A stretch of 64,000 nucleotides of DNA, from NCBI RefSeq assembly GCF_963422335.1, contig NZ_OY729424.1:2604001-2668000 (forward strand). The letters are read 5' to 3'. The position numbers and the translations under genes are program-made. The stretch is from an uncultured Roseateles sp. (GTDB lineage Bacteria > Pseudomonadota > Gammaproteobacteria > Burkholderiales > Burkholderiaceae_C). Position 1 is the stretch's first letter, and the number at the start of each line of letters is the position of its first letter. Shown in pieces: positions 34,401 to 41,679 of the stretch. The notes below the pieces were generated by a model. It saw only the letters and a list, made by a program, of their open reading frames with translations. It searched no databases and was not told the origin of the DNA.

Positions 34401-35119
34401 TGCCGCGCGTCTGCGCCTCGGGCGAGGAGGCCCTGAGCCTGCTTGAGGCGGGTGAGCGCTTCGACCTGGCCGTGCTGGACATGCACATGCCCGGCATGGA
34501 CGGCCTGACCCTGGCGCGCCGCCTGCGTCAGCGCTGGCCGGCGCTGCCCCTGGTTCTGTTCAGCTCGCTGGGGCGCAAGGAGGTCGGCGCCGAGGAGGGC
34601 CTGTTCCAGGCCTATCTGCACAAGCCGCTGCGCCAGAGCCAGTTGTTCGACACCTTGATGAATCTGCTCGGCGCAGTGGTGGCGCCGCATGTGCAGGAGC
34701 CCAGCGGCGCCAGCGCCAACGCCGGCCTGGCCGCGCGCCACCCGCTGCGCATCCTGCTTGCCGAGGACAACGCGGTGAACCAGAAGCTGGCGTTGCGCCT
34801 GCTGCAGCAGATGGGTTATCGCGCTGATCTGGCCAGCAATGGCATCGAGGCGATAGAAAGCATCGAACGCCAGACCTATGACGTGGTGCTGATGGATGTG
34901 CAGATGCCCGAGATGGATGGGCTGGAAGCGAGCCGGCGCATCAGCGGCCGCTGGTCACGGCGCGAGCGCCCGCGCATCGTCGCGATGACTGCCAATGCCA
35001 TGCAGGGCGATCGCGAGGACTGTCTGGCCGCCGGCATGGATGACTATCTGGCCAAGCCGATACGCGTCGAGGCGCTGGTGCAGGCCCTGCTGCGCGCGGA
35101 GAGCCGGGATGGACGCTAG
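28460..35119 (+). CDS. Giant TPR/seven-GAF hybrid histidine kinase
   Basis: A 2219-aa cytoplasmic sensor kinase without transmembrane segments. Residues 1-480 form TPR-like helical repeats. A GAF domain follows (about 498-634), then six tandem GAF modules starting near residues 661, 837, 1010, 1186, 1362 and 1532, each introduced by a helix of the type AELAVINSIQQGMAGSLDFQ. Then come HisKA (H1715 in TMSHEIRTP), HATPase (GGTGLGLAIS), receiver 1 (VLDMHMPGMDG) and receiver 2 (LMDVQMPEMDG). GTG28460 is chosen because GAGGA lies 7 nt upstream; ATG28469 is possible. It overlaps the next kinase by 11 bp. GAF ligands are unknown. With two C-terminal receivers and no Hpt domain of its own, it should pass phosphate to the Hpt protein two genes on. 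Confidence 0.92.
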   Translation: MSTMSQAIADLAWAGRHDEALAACAEALARPGLAPTDRLTLLESSSESAVAQGDFAAAEEHAAVMLRLARREKNVGAQARARCAQVLALMRQGRLQEALTAAQQAVKQADSSGAATVRALARLRLAEAQMRARQGDMGAQRGLEAATTFEALGDLSGQARALWLVGNAYFNSGHLTAAGEAARRGLELARLCGDDLAVGNTLNVLSFMEADLAANLQGLQQADAAFERAGYVDRRMVVQSNIANAFNELGLYRRVLRLRQGLAEQQRRLGALVSLANSCGARAETAAQMGDAATVRAMLGEYDEVLQRFQDPLASFMRPTMAAELALLEGDTAQAVRQARAALDGALSSVDLAMHMAAYDGLCRALLARGQPAAALRASRRSTDLHREQALGKIDFTQSHQLWWDHCRALAANGRADAAWVALQQAHALLLDCVRNVRDQGLRRSYLNKVASNRALVLAWLAEAAAHGLPEDQRLAHLRLESSVGEPFKRLVDTGLRLNELRSAAELQDFLIDEVTELSGAERVLLVFEGSEGLQIAGALLPRGEREDELLRAITPWLQEARRSRVVSLRHGPTDAEPVEQRSCLVAPLVAQREVLGYLYADLGGAFGRFDDSDRDLLGLLAAQAAVALSNARWGEGLEAKVAARTAELAAATAQAEQRAAELAVINSIQQGIAGSLDFRAIVELVGDKLREVLHSEDIGIRWYDHATQSVHFLYEIEHGARLDIPMRHHGPGARWERIVNMREPRLLNTVAEQIAAGSAAMAGTDQAKCMLGVTIPGKDRVLGSIVMENHEREYAFGESEVRLLSTVAASMGVALESARLFDETQRLLKETEQRNAELAVINSIQQGMAGSLDFQGIVNLVGDKLREVLNSEDLGIRWYDHERRITHYLYEIEHGVRLQIPSAAPRSMSWEELVSIREPRLLNTLAEQAKLVSIPGTDTAKSSARVSIIGGDKVLGSIILENHEREHAFGPAEARLLQTVASAMGVALQSAQRFDETQRLLKETEQRNAELAVINSIQQGMAGSLDFQGIVNLVGNKLREVLKTEDIGIRWIDHAAQLVHHLYEFEHGQPLHIPPQPLTAGPVMSRLLRDRIPVVTNSRAEKEALGIKALPGTDASLSSVHLPIIGGDAVLGSMILEDHERENAFGESELRLLTTVAASMGVALQSARLFDETQRLLKETEQNNAELAVINSIQQGIAGSLDFQGIVELVGEKISLVLKSEDIGIRWFDHEKREVHHLYETEHGKRLYLPTRDLAADDAAWGRATRRDTRNYGNFAEQENGGISVVAGTDQALSALLVPIIAGDRVLGSITTEDHQREYAYGPSDVRLLQTIATAMGVALQSAMRFDETQRLLKETDARAAELAIIADVQQGLADKLEARAIYELVGEKLRGLFDSQAISIAAIDADTDQRHFAYMLERGQRHQVADAPISPLLWHVVRSAQPLLINEELDAGLAALGVPRTTVPGTQASKSLLRVPVLQAGRVVAVIGLDNVDRELAFSDGDLRLLSTLAGSMAVALEGARLFEQTQQRANELATVNALGQALSSKIDLGELIHTVGEKMRETFRADIVYVALMDEAAGLIRFPYAFGDEFPPLQPGEGLTGKIIETGSALLLNEDVDAAVDAIGATQIGMQTASYLGVPVFVDDRAIGVISVQSTKQKGRFTAADQSLLATLAAGVSVAIRNAQLFAAAREARAQAEGANEAKSAFLATMSHEIRTPMNAVIGMSGLLLDTPLSAEQRDYAATIRDSGDALLTIINDILDFSKIEAGRMDIERQPFDLRDCIESALDLVGARAAEKQLDLVYELGGGSGVDKEVPAAIRGDLTRLRQILLNLLANAVKFTDAGEVVLTVACVGAQLHFTVRDTGIGLSEQSMGRLFQSFSQADSSTTRKYGGTGLGLAISRKLAELMGGQMWAESPGLGQGCSFHFTIAAVPAELPTAVRRDFIGPQPVLKGHRLLVVDDNPTNRRVLALQTAKWGMVPRVCASGEEALSLLEAGERFDLAVLDMHMPGMDGLTLARRLRQRWPALPLVLFSSLGRKEVGAEEGLFQAYLHKPLRQSQLFDTLMNLLGAVVAPHVQEPSGASANAGLAARHPLRILLAEDNAVNQKLALRLLQQMGYRADLASNGIEAIESIERQTYDVVLMDVQMPEMDGLEASRRISGRWSRRERPRIVAMTANAMQGDREDCLAAGMDDYLAKPIRVEALVQALLRAESRDGR
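30440..33560 (+). repeat. Six tandem GAF-module repeats inside the kinase gene
   Basis: Units start at 30440, 30968, 31487, 32015, 32543 and 33053, giving spacings of 528, 519, 528, 528 and 510 bp. The first four units are close copies at DNA and protein level, with the shared stretch encoding VINSIQQG, and also share the exit helix DETQRLLKETE. The last two are more diverged. This indicates successive in-frame duplication. Confidence 0.85.
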
Positions 35120-37454
35120 CCGGGCCGTGGGCGAGGCTATGCCGCCGGATGCCGCCGAGGACGCGGCCGCTGCGCTGCTGGACCGGCAGGTGGCGCAGAG
35201 CCAGTTTGCCTACCTTGCCGCCAATATGCGGCTCGGGCTCGGCACCACGCCGCTGGCCGCGGCCCTGTTCATCTGGGCGCTGTCGCAGAGCGGTTCGGTG
35301 CGGGGCGTCGGCTGGTGGCTGGCGGCGCTGCTCCTGGTGGTGCTCGGCTATTTCGCCATCGTGGCGCCGCTGCACCGGCGTCTGGCCGCGGCCGGCGAGT
35401 TCGCGCGCCTGGGCCGGCTGCAGCTGATCTTCCATGTGGTGGTGGGCAGCGTCTGGGGCCTGGGCTGCGCCTGGTTCTTCGACCCCAATCTGCTGCGCCT
35501 GATGGTGCTGCTGCTGGCCGCGTTCGGCAACGTCGCGGCCGTGGCCTCGGCGGCGGCCATCCACCGTCCCAGCGCGCTGTCCTTCTGCCTCTGCGTCGTG
35601 CTGCCCTTTGCGCTGCGCGGTGCGGCCGATGGCGGAACCCTGTCGCTGCTGATCGTCGGTGCAACCCTGCTGCTGTCGGCCAGCGTGCTGGTCTATGCCC
35701 GCCAGCACGGACTGGCCCTGCTCGAGGCGATACGCATGCGCTTCGAGAACGCGCGCCTGAACGAGGCGCTGACAGAGCAGCGCGTGCGCGAACGCACCCG
35801 TGTGCTGGAGGACGCGAGCCGCCACAAATCCGAGTTCCTGGCCACCGTCAGCCACGAGATACGCACGCCGCTGAACGCCATCATCGGCATGAGCGGCCTG
35901 ATGCTGGACACGCCGCTGGACGCCGAGCAGCAGGACTACGCCGCCACCATCCGCGACTCCGGCGAGACCTTGTTGACCATCATCAACGACATCCTGGACT
36001 TCTCCAAGATCGAGGCCGGGCGCATGGACATCGAGGCCCATCCCTTCGATCTGCGTGAGTGCATCGAGTCGGCGCTGGATCTGGTCGCCTCGCGCGCGGC
36101 CGAGAAGCGGCTCGATCTGGCCTATGTCTTTGCCGGTCCGGGCGAGGGCGAGCCGCCGGCAGCGGTGCTGGGCGATGTCACACGGCTGCGCCAGATCCTG
36201 CTGAACCTGCTGTCCAATGCCGTCAAATTCACCGAGGCCGGCGAGGTGGTGCTGAGCGTGAGCGTGAGCCCCCCGCCCGCGAGTACGCGAGCGGCCCCCC
36301 GAGGGGGCCAAGTCGTCCTTGGGAGCGGCCCGGCGGACGACTTGTCGACCGAGAGCACACAGCTGCAGTTCACCGTGCGAGACACCGGCATCGGCCTGAG
36401 CGAGCATGGCATGGCCCGGCTGTTCCAGAGTTTCAGCCAGGCCGACAGCTCGACCACACGCAAGTACGGCGGCACCGGCCTTGGCCTGGCCATCAGCAAG
36501 AAGCTGGCGGAGCTGATGGGTGGGCGCATGTGGGCCGAAAGTGAGGGCCCCGGCCGGGGCTCGAGCTTCCACGTCTGCATCGAGGCCCCTGCGACCGAAC
36601 TGCCCGCCACCGCCCGGCGCGAGTACATCGGCCCGCAGCCTGCGCTGAAGACCAAGCACCTGCTGGTGGTGGACGACAACGCCACCAACCGCCGCCTGCT
36701 GGCCCTGCAGACCGCCAAATGGGGCATGGTGCCGCGCGACTGCAACTCTGGCGAGGAGGCGCTGCGGATACTGGAGCAAGCCCAGCAGGCGGGCGAGCAA
36801 TTCGATCTGGCGGTGCTGGACATGCACATGCCGGGCATGGACGGCGTGAACCTGGCGCGCCGCCTGCGCCAGCGCTGGCCGGCGCTGCCTCTTGTGCTGT
36901 TCAGCTCGCTGGGCCGCCGAGAGATCGGTGTCGAGGACGGCCTGTTCCAGGCCTATCTGCACAAACCCCTGCATCAGAGCCAGCTGTTCGACACCCTGGT
37001 GGGCCTGATGGGTGAGGCCCTGGCACCGGCGCCGCCCCCGCGGCCGGGTCTCGATGCCGGCCTGGCGGCCCGCCATCCGTTGCGCATCCTGTTGGCCGAA
37101 GACAATGCCGTGAACCAGAAGCTGGGGCTGCGCCTGCTCGGGCAGATGGGCTACCGTGCCGACGTGGCCAGCAATGGTATCGAGGCGATCGAGTGCGTGG
37201 CCCGCCAGGTCTACGATGTGGTGCTGATGGATGTGCAGATGCCCGAGATGGACGGGTTGGAGGCGGCGCAGGAGATCTGTCGCCGCTGGCCGGCCAGTGG
37301 GCGGCCGCGTCTGGTGGCGATGACGGCCAACGCCATGCAGGGCGATCGAGAGGCCTGCCTGGCGGCGGGCATGGATGATTACGTCACCAAGCCGATTCGC
37401 GTGGAGGCCTTGGTGGCGGCGTTGATGCAGACCCAAGCGGTACCGGGGAGTTGA
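35109..37454 (+). CDS. Membrane hybrid histidine kinase
   Basis: A 781-aa hybrid kinase. About six transmembrane helices occupy residues 45-215 with no large periplasmic domain. Then come a coiled coil, HisKA with H249 in TVSHEIRTP, HATPase (GGTGLGLAIS), receiver 1 (VLDMHMPGMDG) and receiver 2 (LMDVQMPEMDG). From the HisKA on it is closely similar to the preceding giant kinase, so the two are tandem paralogues with different inputs. ATG35109 overlaps the previous stop by 11 bp. Residues about 386-417 are an in-frame insertion absent from the paralogue and encoded by a palindromic REP-like element (36262-36357). It lies between HATPase strands, away from the N and G boxes. Confidence 0.92.
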   Translation: MDASRAVGEAMPPDAAEDAAAALLDRQVAQSQFAYLAANMRLGLGTTPLAAALFIWALSQSGSVRGVGWWLAALLLVVLGYFAIVAPLHRRLAAAGEFARLGRLQLIFHVVVGSVWGLGCAWFFDPNLLRLMVLLLAAFGNVAAVASAAAIHRPSALSFCLCVVLPFALRGAADGGTLSLLIVGATLLLSASVLVYARQHGLALLEAIRMRFENARLNEALTEQRVRERTRVLEDASRHKSEFLATVSHEIRTPLNAIIGMSGLMLDTPLDAEQQDYAATIRDSGETLLTIINDILDFSKIEAGRMDIEAHPFDLRECIESALDLVASRAAEKRLDLAYVFAGPGEGEPPAAVLGDVTRLRQILLNLLSNAVKFTEAGEVVLSVSVSPPPASTRAAPRGGQVVLGSGPADDLSTESTQLQFTVRDTGIGLSEHGMARLFQSFSQADSSTTRKYGGTGLGLAISKKLAELMGGRMWAESEGPGRGSSFHVCIEAPATELPATARREYIGPQPALKTKHLLVVDDNATNRRLLALQTAKWGMVPRDCNSGEEALRILEQAQQAGEQFDLAVLDMHMPGMDGVNLARRLRQRWPALPLVLFSSLGRREIGVEDGLFQAYLHKPLHQSQLFDTLVGLMGEALAPAPPPRPGLDAGLAARHPLRILLAEDNAVNQKLGLRLLGQMGYRADVASNGIEAIECVARQVYDVVLMDVQMPEMDGLEAAQEICRRWPASGRPRLVAMTANAMQGDREACLAAGMDDYVTKPIRVEALVAALMQTQAVPGS
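36262..36357. repeat. REP-like palindromic element inside a coding region
   Basis: Two nested palindromes: GGCCCCC-CGA-GGGGGCC (36293-36309) and AAGTCGTC (36310-36317) with GACGACTT (36336-36343). A preceding CGCGAG-TA-CGCGAG motif completes the unit. It resembles GC-rich intergenic repeats common in Burkholderiales (pattern recalled, not searched). Its length is compatible with the reading frame, so it adds about 30 residues rich in Pro, Ala, Arg and Gly to the kinase. Confidence 0.7.
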
Positions 37455-37455
37455 G

Positions 37456-37794
37456 ATGACGGTGATCGACAGGCAGATCTATGCAGAGTTGCAGGAAACG
37501 GCGGGCGCCGAGTTCGTGACCGAGTTGGTGCAGGCTTTTCTGGAAGATGCCCCGGTCCAGCTGCGCGCACTGGCCCGCGCTGCCGAGGCGGGCGATGCGC
37601 TGGCGCTGCGGCGCGCCGCACACACGCTCAAATCCAATGGCAATACCTTTGGTGCCATCGCCTTTGCGGATCTGGCGCGCGCGCTGGAGCAGGATGTGAA
37701 TCCCGGCCCCGAGGCGCTTGCCGCCCAGCTACAGGCGCTGGAGGCCGCCTATGCCGAGGCCGCCACCGCCCTGACCGGGCTCAGCCATGCGTGA
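37456..37794 (+). CDS. Histidine phosphotransfer (Hpt) protein
   Basis: A 112-aa four-helix Hpt protein with phosphorylatable H56 in AAHTLKSNGNTFGA, the family signature. It begins one base after the membrane kinase and overlaps the cyclase gene by 8 bp. Both upstream kinases end in receivers but lack an Hpt domain, so this protein is the likely shared carrier that moves phosphate from their receivers to the receiver of the next gene product. Confidence 0.93.
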   Translation: MTVIDRQIYAELQETAGAEFVTELVQAFLEDAPVQLRALARAAEAGDALALRRAAHTLKSNGNTFGAIAFADLARALEQDVNPGPEALAAQLQALEAAYAEAATALTGLSHA

Positions 37795-38836
37795 CGAAGG
37801 AGCAAGGCTGCTGCTGGTCGATGACAATCGCGTCAACCGCCTGCTGCTGGCGCGACTGCTCAGCCAGCTGGGCCATCAGGCCGAGCTGGCCGAGAATGGC
37901 CGCCAGGCGCTGCGCATGCTGCGCGAGCGCCGCTACGACCTGCTGATACTGGACATCGAGATGCCCGAGATGGACGGCTTCGAGGTGCTGAGCCGGATGC
38001 TTGAAGACCCCGAGCTGCGCGAGCTGCCGGTGATCGTCACCTCGGCGCTGGAGGGCCTGGACAATATCGTGCGCTGCATCGAGCTGGGCGCCGAGGACTA
38101 TCTCAGCAAGCCGGTCAATCCGGTGCTACTGAAGGCCCGCATCAATGCCAGCCTGGAGAAGAAGCGGCTGCGCGATGCCCAGCGCGATCTGATCAGTCGC
38201 TTTGCCACGCTGGAGGTCGCGCAAGACCTGGCCCGCTCGGGCTTCTCGCTGGGCGGCAGGCGCGTTCATGGTGCTGTGCTGTTCTGTGACATCCGCGGCT
38301 TCACCGGCCTGGTCGAGACGCAGACGCCGGAGGAGATCATCGAGCTGCTGAACACCTATTACACCTTGATGTTCGATGCCATCACCGGCATGGGCGGCGT
38401 GGTCAACCAGATCATTGGCGATGGCTTGATGGCGATCTTCGGTGCACCGATGCCGCTGCAGGCGCCGGCCGCCTGCGCGGTGGCGGCGGCGTTGGAGATG
38501 GTGGCGATGATCGAGCAGTTCAGCCGCGAGCAGGTGGCTGCGGGCAAGCCCGCTCTGCGCATAGGCGTGGGCATTGCCTCCGGCTCCATGGTCGCCGGCT
38601 ACACCGGCACCGAGAGCCGTGCCACCTACACCTGCGTCGGCGACACGGTCAATCTGGCGGCGCGGCTGGAGGCCCACACCAAGGAAGTGCAGCGTGCCAT
38701 CCTGATCGACGGCGAGTCCTGGGCCGCGCTTGAGGGTGTGCTGCCCGACTATGCCCTGATCGAGGCGCTGGGGCCGGTGTTGCTCAAGGGCAAGGCTGCG
38801 CCGGTCGAGGTGTTTGCGGTGCTGCGACCGGCATGA
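37787..38836 (+). CDS. Receiver-class III nucleotide cyclase
   Basis: A 349-aa response regulator with a cyclase output. The receiver (about 7-125) has D12/D13, phosphoacceptor D56 (LILDIEMPEMDG) and K108. A short coiled linker leads to a class III adenylate/guanylate cyclase domain (about 160-349). Metal aspartates are D168 (LFCDIRGFTG) and D212 (IIGDGLMAIFG); transition-state N289 and R293 lie in VNLAARLE. At the usual purine-selecting lysine position there is Q208 (NQIIGD), and T280 sits where Asp or Thr is expected, so whether the product is cAMP, cGMP or something else is open. Overlaps hpt by 8 bp and the next gene by 4 bp. Confidence 0.9.
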   Translation: MRDEGARLLLVDDNRVNRLLLARLLSQLGHQAELAENGRQALRMLRERRYDLLILDIEMPEMDGFEVLSRMLEDPELRELPVIVTSALEGLDNIVRCIELGAEDYLSKPVNPVLLKARINASLEKKRLRDAQRDLISRFATLEVAQDLARSGFSLGGRRVHGAVLFCDIRGFTGLVETQTPEEIIELLNTYYTLMFDAITGMGGVVNQIIGDGLMAIFGAPMPLQAPAACAVAAALEMVAMIEQFSREQVAAGKPALRIGVGIASGSMVAGYTGTESRATYTCVGDTVNLAARLEAHTKEVQRAILIDGESWAALEGVLPDYALIEALGPVLLKGKAAPVEVFAVLRPA

Positions 38837-39525
38837 GTGTAGATACGCTGATCGCGCTGGCGACGGCCTATCTGAGCGAGGCCGTGTCCTCGCCGCGTCA
38901 GATCGCTGCCCACCTGGCGGCGCTGCTGGGCGTGGGCTTGGTGATGGCTGGCGCCCTGATGCGCACGATGACGCCGCTGCGCTGGGCGGCCGTGGGCAGC
39001 AATATCGGCCTGTTCAGCTACGGCCTGCTGCACCCCTCACCGATCACCATGAGTGTGGCGGCCGTGCTGCTGCCGATCAATATCTACCGCGCCGTCGAGG
39101 TTACACGGCTGACCCGCCGTGTGCAGCGCGCCACCTCGGCCGCCGAGCATGCCGGCCTGTGGCTCAAGCCCTATATGAAAGCCCGCAAGCTGCGGGCCGG
39201 CAAGACGCTGTTCAGCAAGGGTGACCGCGCCGAGCACCTCTATCTGCTGGTCGCGGGTCAGCTGGAGCTGGTCGGCACCGGGCGCCTGCTGGAGCCGGGT
39301 CGCATCTTCGGCGAGATCGCGCTGTTCTCGCCCAGCCACCTGCGCACTCAGACGGTCAGGGCGCGCACACCGTGCACCCTGCTGCAGATACACGACAGCA
39401 CGGTCAAGCAGCTCTACTACCAGGAGCCGGCCTTCGGCTTTCACATGATTGAGCTGCTGGCGGAGCGCCTGAGCAACGATGTGCAGCGGGCCGAGCGCCA
39501 GGCTGGGGGCGAGACCACTCAGTAG
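38833..39525 (+). CDS. Membrane-anchored cyclic-nucleotide-binding protein
   Basis: A 230-aa protein with two to three N-terminal transmembrane helices (about 23-80) and a C-terminal cNMP-binding domain (about 110-215). That domain has LRAGKTLFSKGDRAEHLYLL, the Gly-x-Leu turn, and the phosphate-binding cassette FGEIALFSPSHLRTQT. No DNA-binding domain follows, so it is not a CRP-type regulator. The ATGA overlap with the cyclase gene makes it the natural effector of the cyclic nucleotide produced by that enzyme; its downstream action is unknown. The 3' end overlaps ruvC tail-to-tail by 7 bp. Confidence 0.87.
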   Translation: MSVDTLIALATAYLSEAVSSPRQIAAHLAALLGVGLVMAGALMRTMTPLRWAAVGSNIGLFSYGLLHPSPITMSVAAVLLPINIYRAVEVTRLTRRVQRATSAAEHAGLWLKPYMKARKLRAGKTLFSKGDRAEHLYLLVAGQLELVGTGRLLEPGRIFGEIALFSPSHLRTQTVRARTPCTLLQIHDSTVKQLYYQEPAFGFHMIELLAERLSNDVQRAERQAGGETTQ

Positions 39526-40067
39526 GTGCGCCCGCCGCCAAATTGTGCGTGAGTGCGACGCGTCAGCGTGGTGGACTTGGCCATCGCCGCGAACGAGGCA
39601 CCGGCGTGGGCATGCATGATGGCAATGCCCAACGCATCGGCCGCGTCGGTGCCGGGCAGGCCGGGCAGGGCCAGCAGCCGCTGCGTCATCAGCTGCACCT
39701 GGGCCTTGCTTGCCCGGCCATGGCCGACCACGGCCTTCTTCATTTGCAGCGCGGTGTACTCGGCCACCTCTAGATCGCAGGACACCAGGCTGGTCAGCGC
39801 CGCGCCGCGGGCCTGGCCCAGCAGCAGGGTGGACTGCGGATTGACGTTGACGAAGACGATCTCGACCGCCGCGCACTTGGGCTGGTAGCGCGCCACCACC
39901 TCGCGCACGCCGTCGAAGATGATCTTCAGCCGCTGCGGCAGCTGGCCGCTGGCGACCGCATTGGTCCGTATCGTGCCGCTGGCCACGTAGCTCAGGCGCG
40001 GACCGTCGGCGTCTATCACGCCGAAACCGGTGGTTTGCAGGCCGGGATCGATGCCTAGGATGCGCAT
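39519..40067 (-). CDS. ruvC: Holliday junction resolvase RuvC
   Basis: A 182-aa endonuclease that cuts Holliday junctions with RuvAB. The start MRILGIDPGLQTTGFGVI carries catalytic D7; AAVEIVFVNVNPQSTLLLGQARG and the C-terminal DAADALGIAIMHAH carry the remaining acidic residues. Length is normal. ruvA and ruvB are not next to it, and purH, which adjoins ruvC in many betaproteobacteria, is 11.7 kb away on the same strand. Confidence 0.96.
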   Translation of the reverse strand: MRILGIDPGLQTTGFGVIDADGPRLSYVASGTIRTNAVASGQLPQRLKIIFDGVREVVARYQPKCAAVEIVFVNVNPQSTLLLGQARGAALTSLVSCDLEVAEYTALQMKKAVVGHGRASKAQVQLMTQRLLALPGLPGTDAADALGIAIMHAHAGASFAAMAKSTTLTRRTHAQFGGGRTY

Positions 40068-40174
40068 GTCGTGTGGAGCTCAGTTCGTCGTGGCTGGCGA
40101 TCATACGCGGCAGGCCGAGCCGGGAATCGACTGGCGCAGTGTCTCAGGAACGGCTCACGGGTGTGCGGCATGCC

Positions 40175-41581
40175 TCAACTCAACTGGAAGACAAACTGCT
40201 GCTGGATTTGGTGGTCCCCCTTGCATTCGTAGGTGTTGATCATCGCTCTCGAAATGCTGTCGATGAACCGTGCGTCGACATCCTTGTCCTCAGGTGCGAT
40301 CTTGTTGACGACTGTCACGGCTTGTATACGGCCGCCACGAACTTCGGCGTGGACTATGTAGCTGGCTGAGCCCACCCAGCGTACCGAGGGCACTACGGGC
40401 GCACCCATTTTCGGACAGACCATGTCGGCCTTGATCGGCGCAGAAGACTTGGTGGCAGGCACTGTGCTCGCAAACTCGAAGCTCAGGGCCTGCTGCGCCT
40501 GCAGTCTTGCGGCACCCGCCAGAACTTCGCCGGCGGCGTCGAGATACTTGCCCGCGCCAGTCAGTTTGCCGGCCGTGCTTTCGCCTTCGTAGCGCAGGCC
40601 CTGAGCCGACAAGGTTGTTCCGCTGCCAGAAGGCTTGCCATCCGCAAATCCACCCTCGTAGCGATCGCCGTTCTTGAACAGGTACAGGCCTGCGCCTGCC
40701 GGCCCATCGGCGGCGAAAGCACCTTCGTACCGGTCACCATGGGCCCACTGATACGTTCCCTTGCCGATCAGCCTGTTGCGGCTGAATTTGCCCTCGTAGC
40801 GGTCACCATTGGCATATTGCATCACACCATCGCCGTTGCGCTCGCCGTTGATCCAGCCTCCTTCGTAGCGATCGCCGTTGGCGTAGCGCTGGACCCCCTG
40901 GACCGTGCGCCTGCCATCCAAGACGTCACCTTCATAGAGGTCGCCGTTGGCCCATCGCAGTGCGCCTTTTCCGGTGGCCTTGCCATTGTCAAAGTCACCT
41001 TCATAGCTGATGCCATTGCTCCATCGCAACTGACCCTTGCCCGACCAGCGGCCGGCCACAAAGTTGCCCACATACTGGTCACCCTTGGCCGACCGAACCG
41101 TTCCCTTGCCGCTGCGTTTGCCCTCGACAAAACTGCCCTCATAGCGATCACCGTTAGGCCACAACATTGTGCCTTCGCCAGACGGCTGGTCGTCCACGAA
41201 CGGGCCTTCATAACGTTGTCCATCGGCCCATTGGTAGGTGCCTACCCCAGAGCGTTTACCGTCGGAAAACTCGCCTTCGTAGCGGCTACCGTCCCCAAAG
41301 CTTGCACTAATTCGCCCGGACAGCTTTCCTGCGCTGAGGCTGCCGGAGTAGGTCCCGCGCAGCGTTCCGCCGGAGTACCAACGCAGGGTTCCCGAGCCTT
41401 CGCCCATTCCTGCCACGCAGCCCCCGGTCCATTCGACAGTTTCGTTCGGCTGCGGAAATGGGTTGGAATGCAGGCAACCATTTTGATCGGCAATCCAGTT
41501 GCTCTGCGCCTCCGCTCCAAAAGCCGTGGCCAGACAAAGCAGCAGTAGCACCCTTGGAATCAGGGTCAAAGCGTGACTCAT
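40175..41581 (-). CDS. Exported MORN-repeat protein
   Basis: A 468-aa protein with a signal peptide (MSHALTLIPRVLLLLCLATA ending near AEAQS), then about thirteen MORN repeats of the form GDRYEGxFxxGKxxGxG (residues about 50-365), and a C-terminal domain of about 100 residues. That domain has two Cys (VCPKMG, YECKGD), which could pair. MORN repeats form elongated beta sheets used in protein or lipid contact. GGGAGGA upstream supports the ATG at 41581. The C-terminal part may be a TonB-C-like fold, but I cannot confirm this. Function unknown. Confidence 0.85.
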   Translation of the reverse strand: MSHALTLIPRVLLLLCLATAFGAEAQSNWIADQNGCLHSNPFPQPNETVEWTGGCVAGMGEGSGTLRWYSGGTLRGTYSGSLSAGKLSGRISASFGDGSRYEGEFSDGKRSGVGTYQWADGQRYEGPFVDDQPSGEGTMLWPNGDRYEGSFVEGKRSGKGTVRSAKGDQYVGNFVAGRWSGKGQLRWSNGISYEGDFDNGKATGKGALRWANGDLYEGDVLDGRRTVQGVQRYANGDRYEGGWINGERNGDGVMQYANGDRYEGKFSRNRLIGKGTYQWAHGDRYEGAFAADGPAGAGLYLFKNGDRYEGGFADGKPSGSGTTLSAQGLRYEGESTAGKLTGAGKYLDAAGEVLAGAARLQAQQALSFEFASTVPATKSSAPIKADMVCPKMGAPVVPSVRWVGSASYIVHAEVRGGRIQAVTVVNKIAPEDKDVDARFIDSISRAMINTYECKGDHQIQQQFVFQLS

Positions 41582-41679
41582 CTTGTTGTCCTCCCGTTCT
41601 GTTTGCGCGCATTTGAGCAACCGGAGGTTGTTGCTGTCAATCATGGCTGGCCCGCGCCCAGCCGGGGCGTTGCATTGGC

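Noticed and set aside
32432..37436. Long minus-strand frames opposite the kinase C-termini
   Set aside because: Same shadow effect; HisKA, HATPase and receiver motifs on the plus strand account fully for the sequence.
40600..41300. Short direct repeats considered as a DNA tandem array
   Set aside because: They encode MORN repeats; conservation is at the Gly/Tyr/Glu pattern and in frame.
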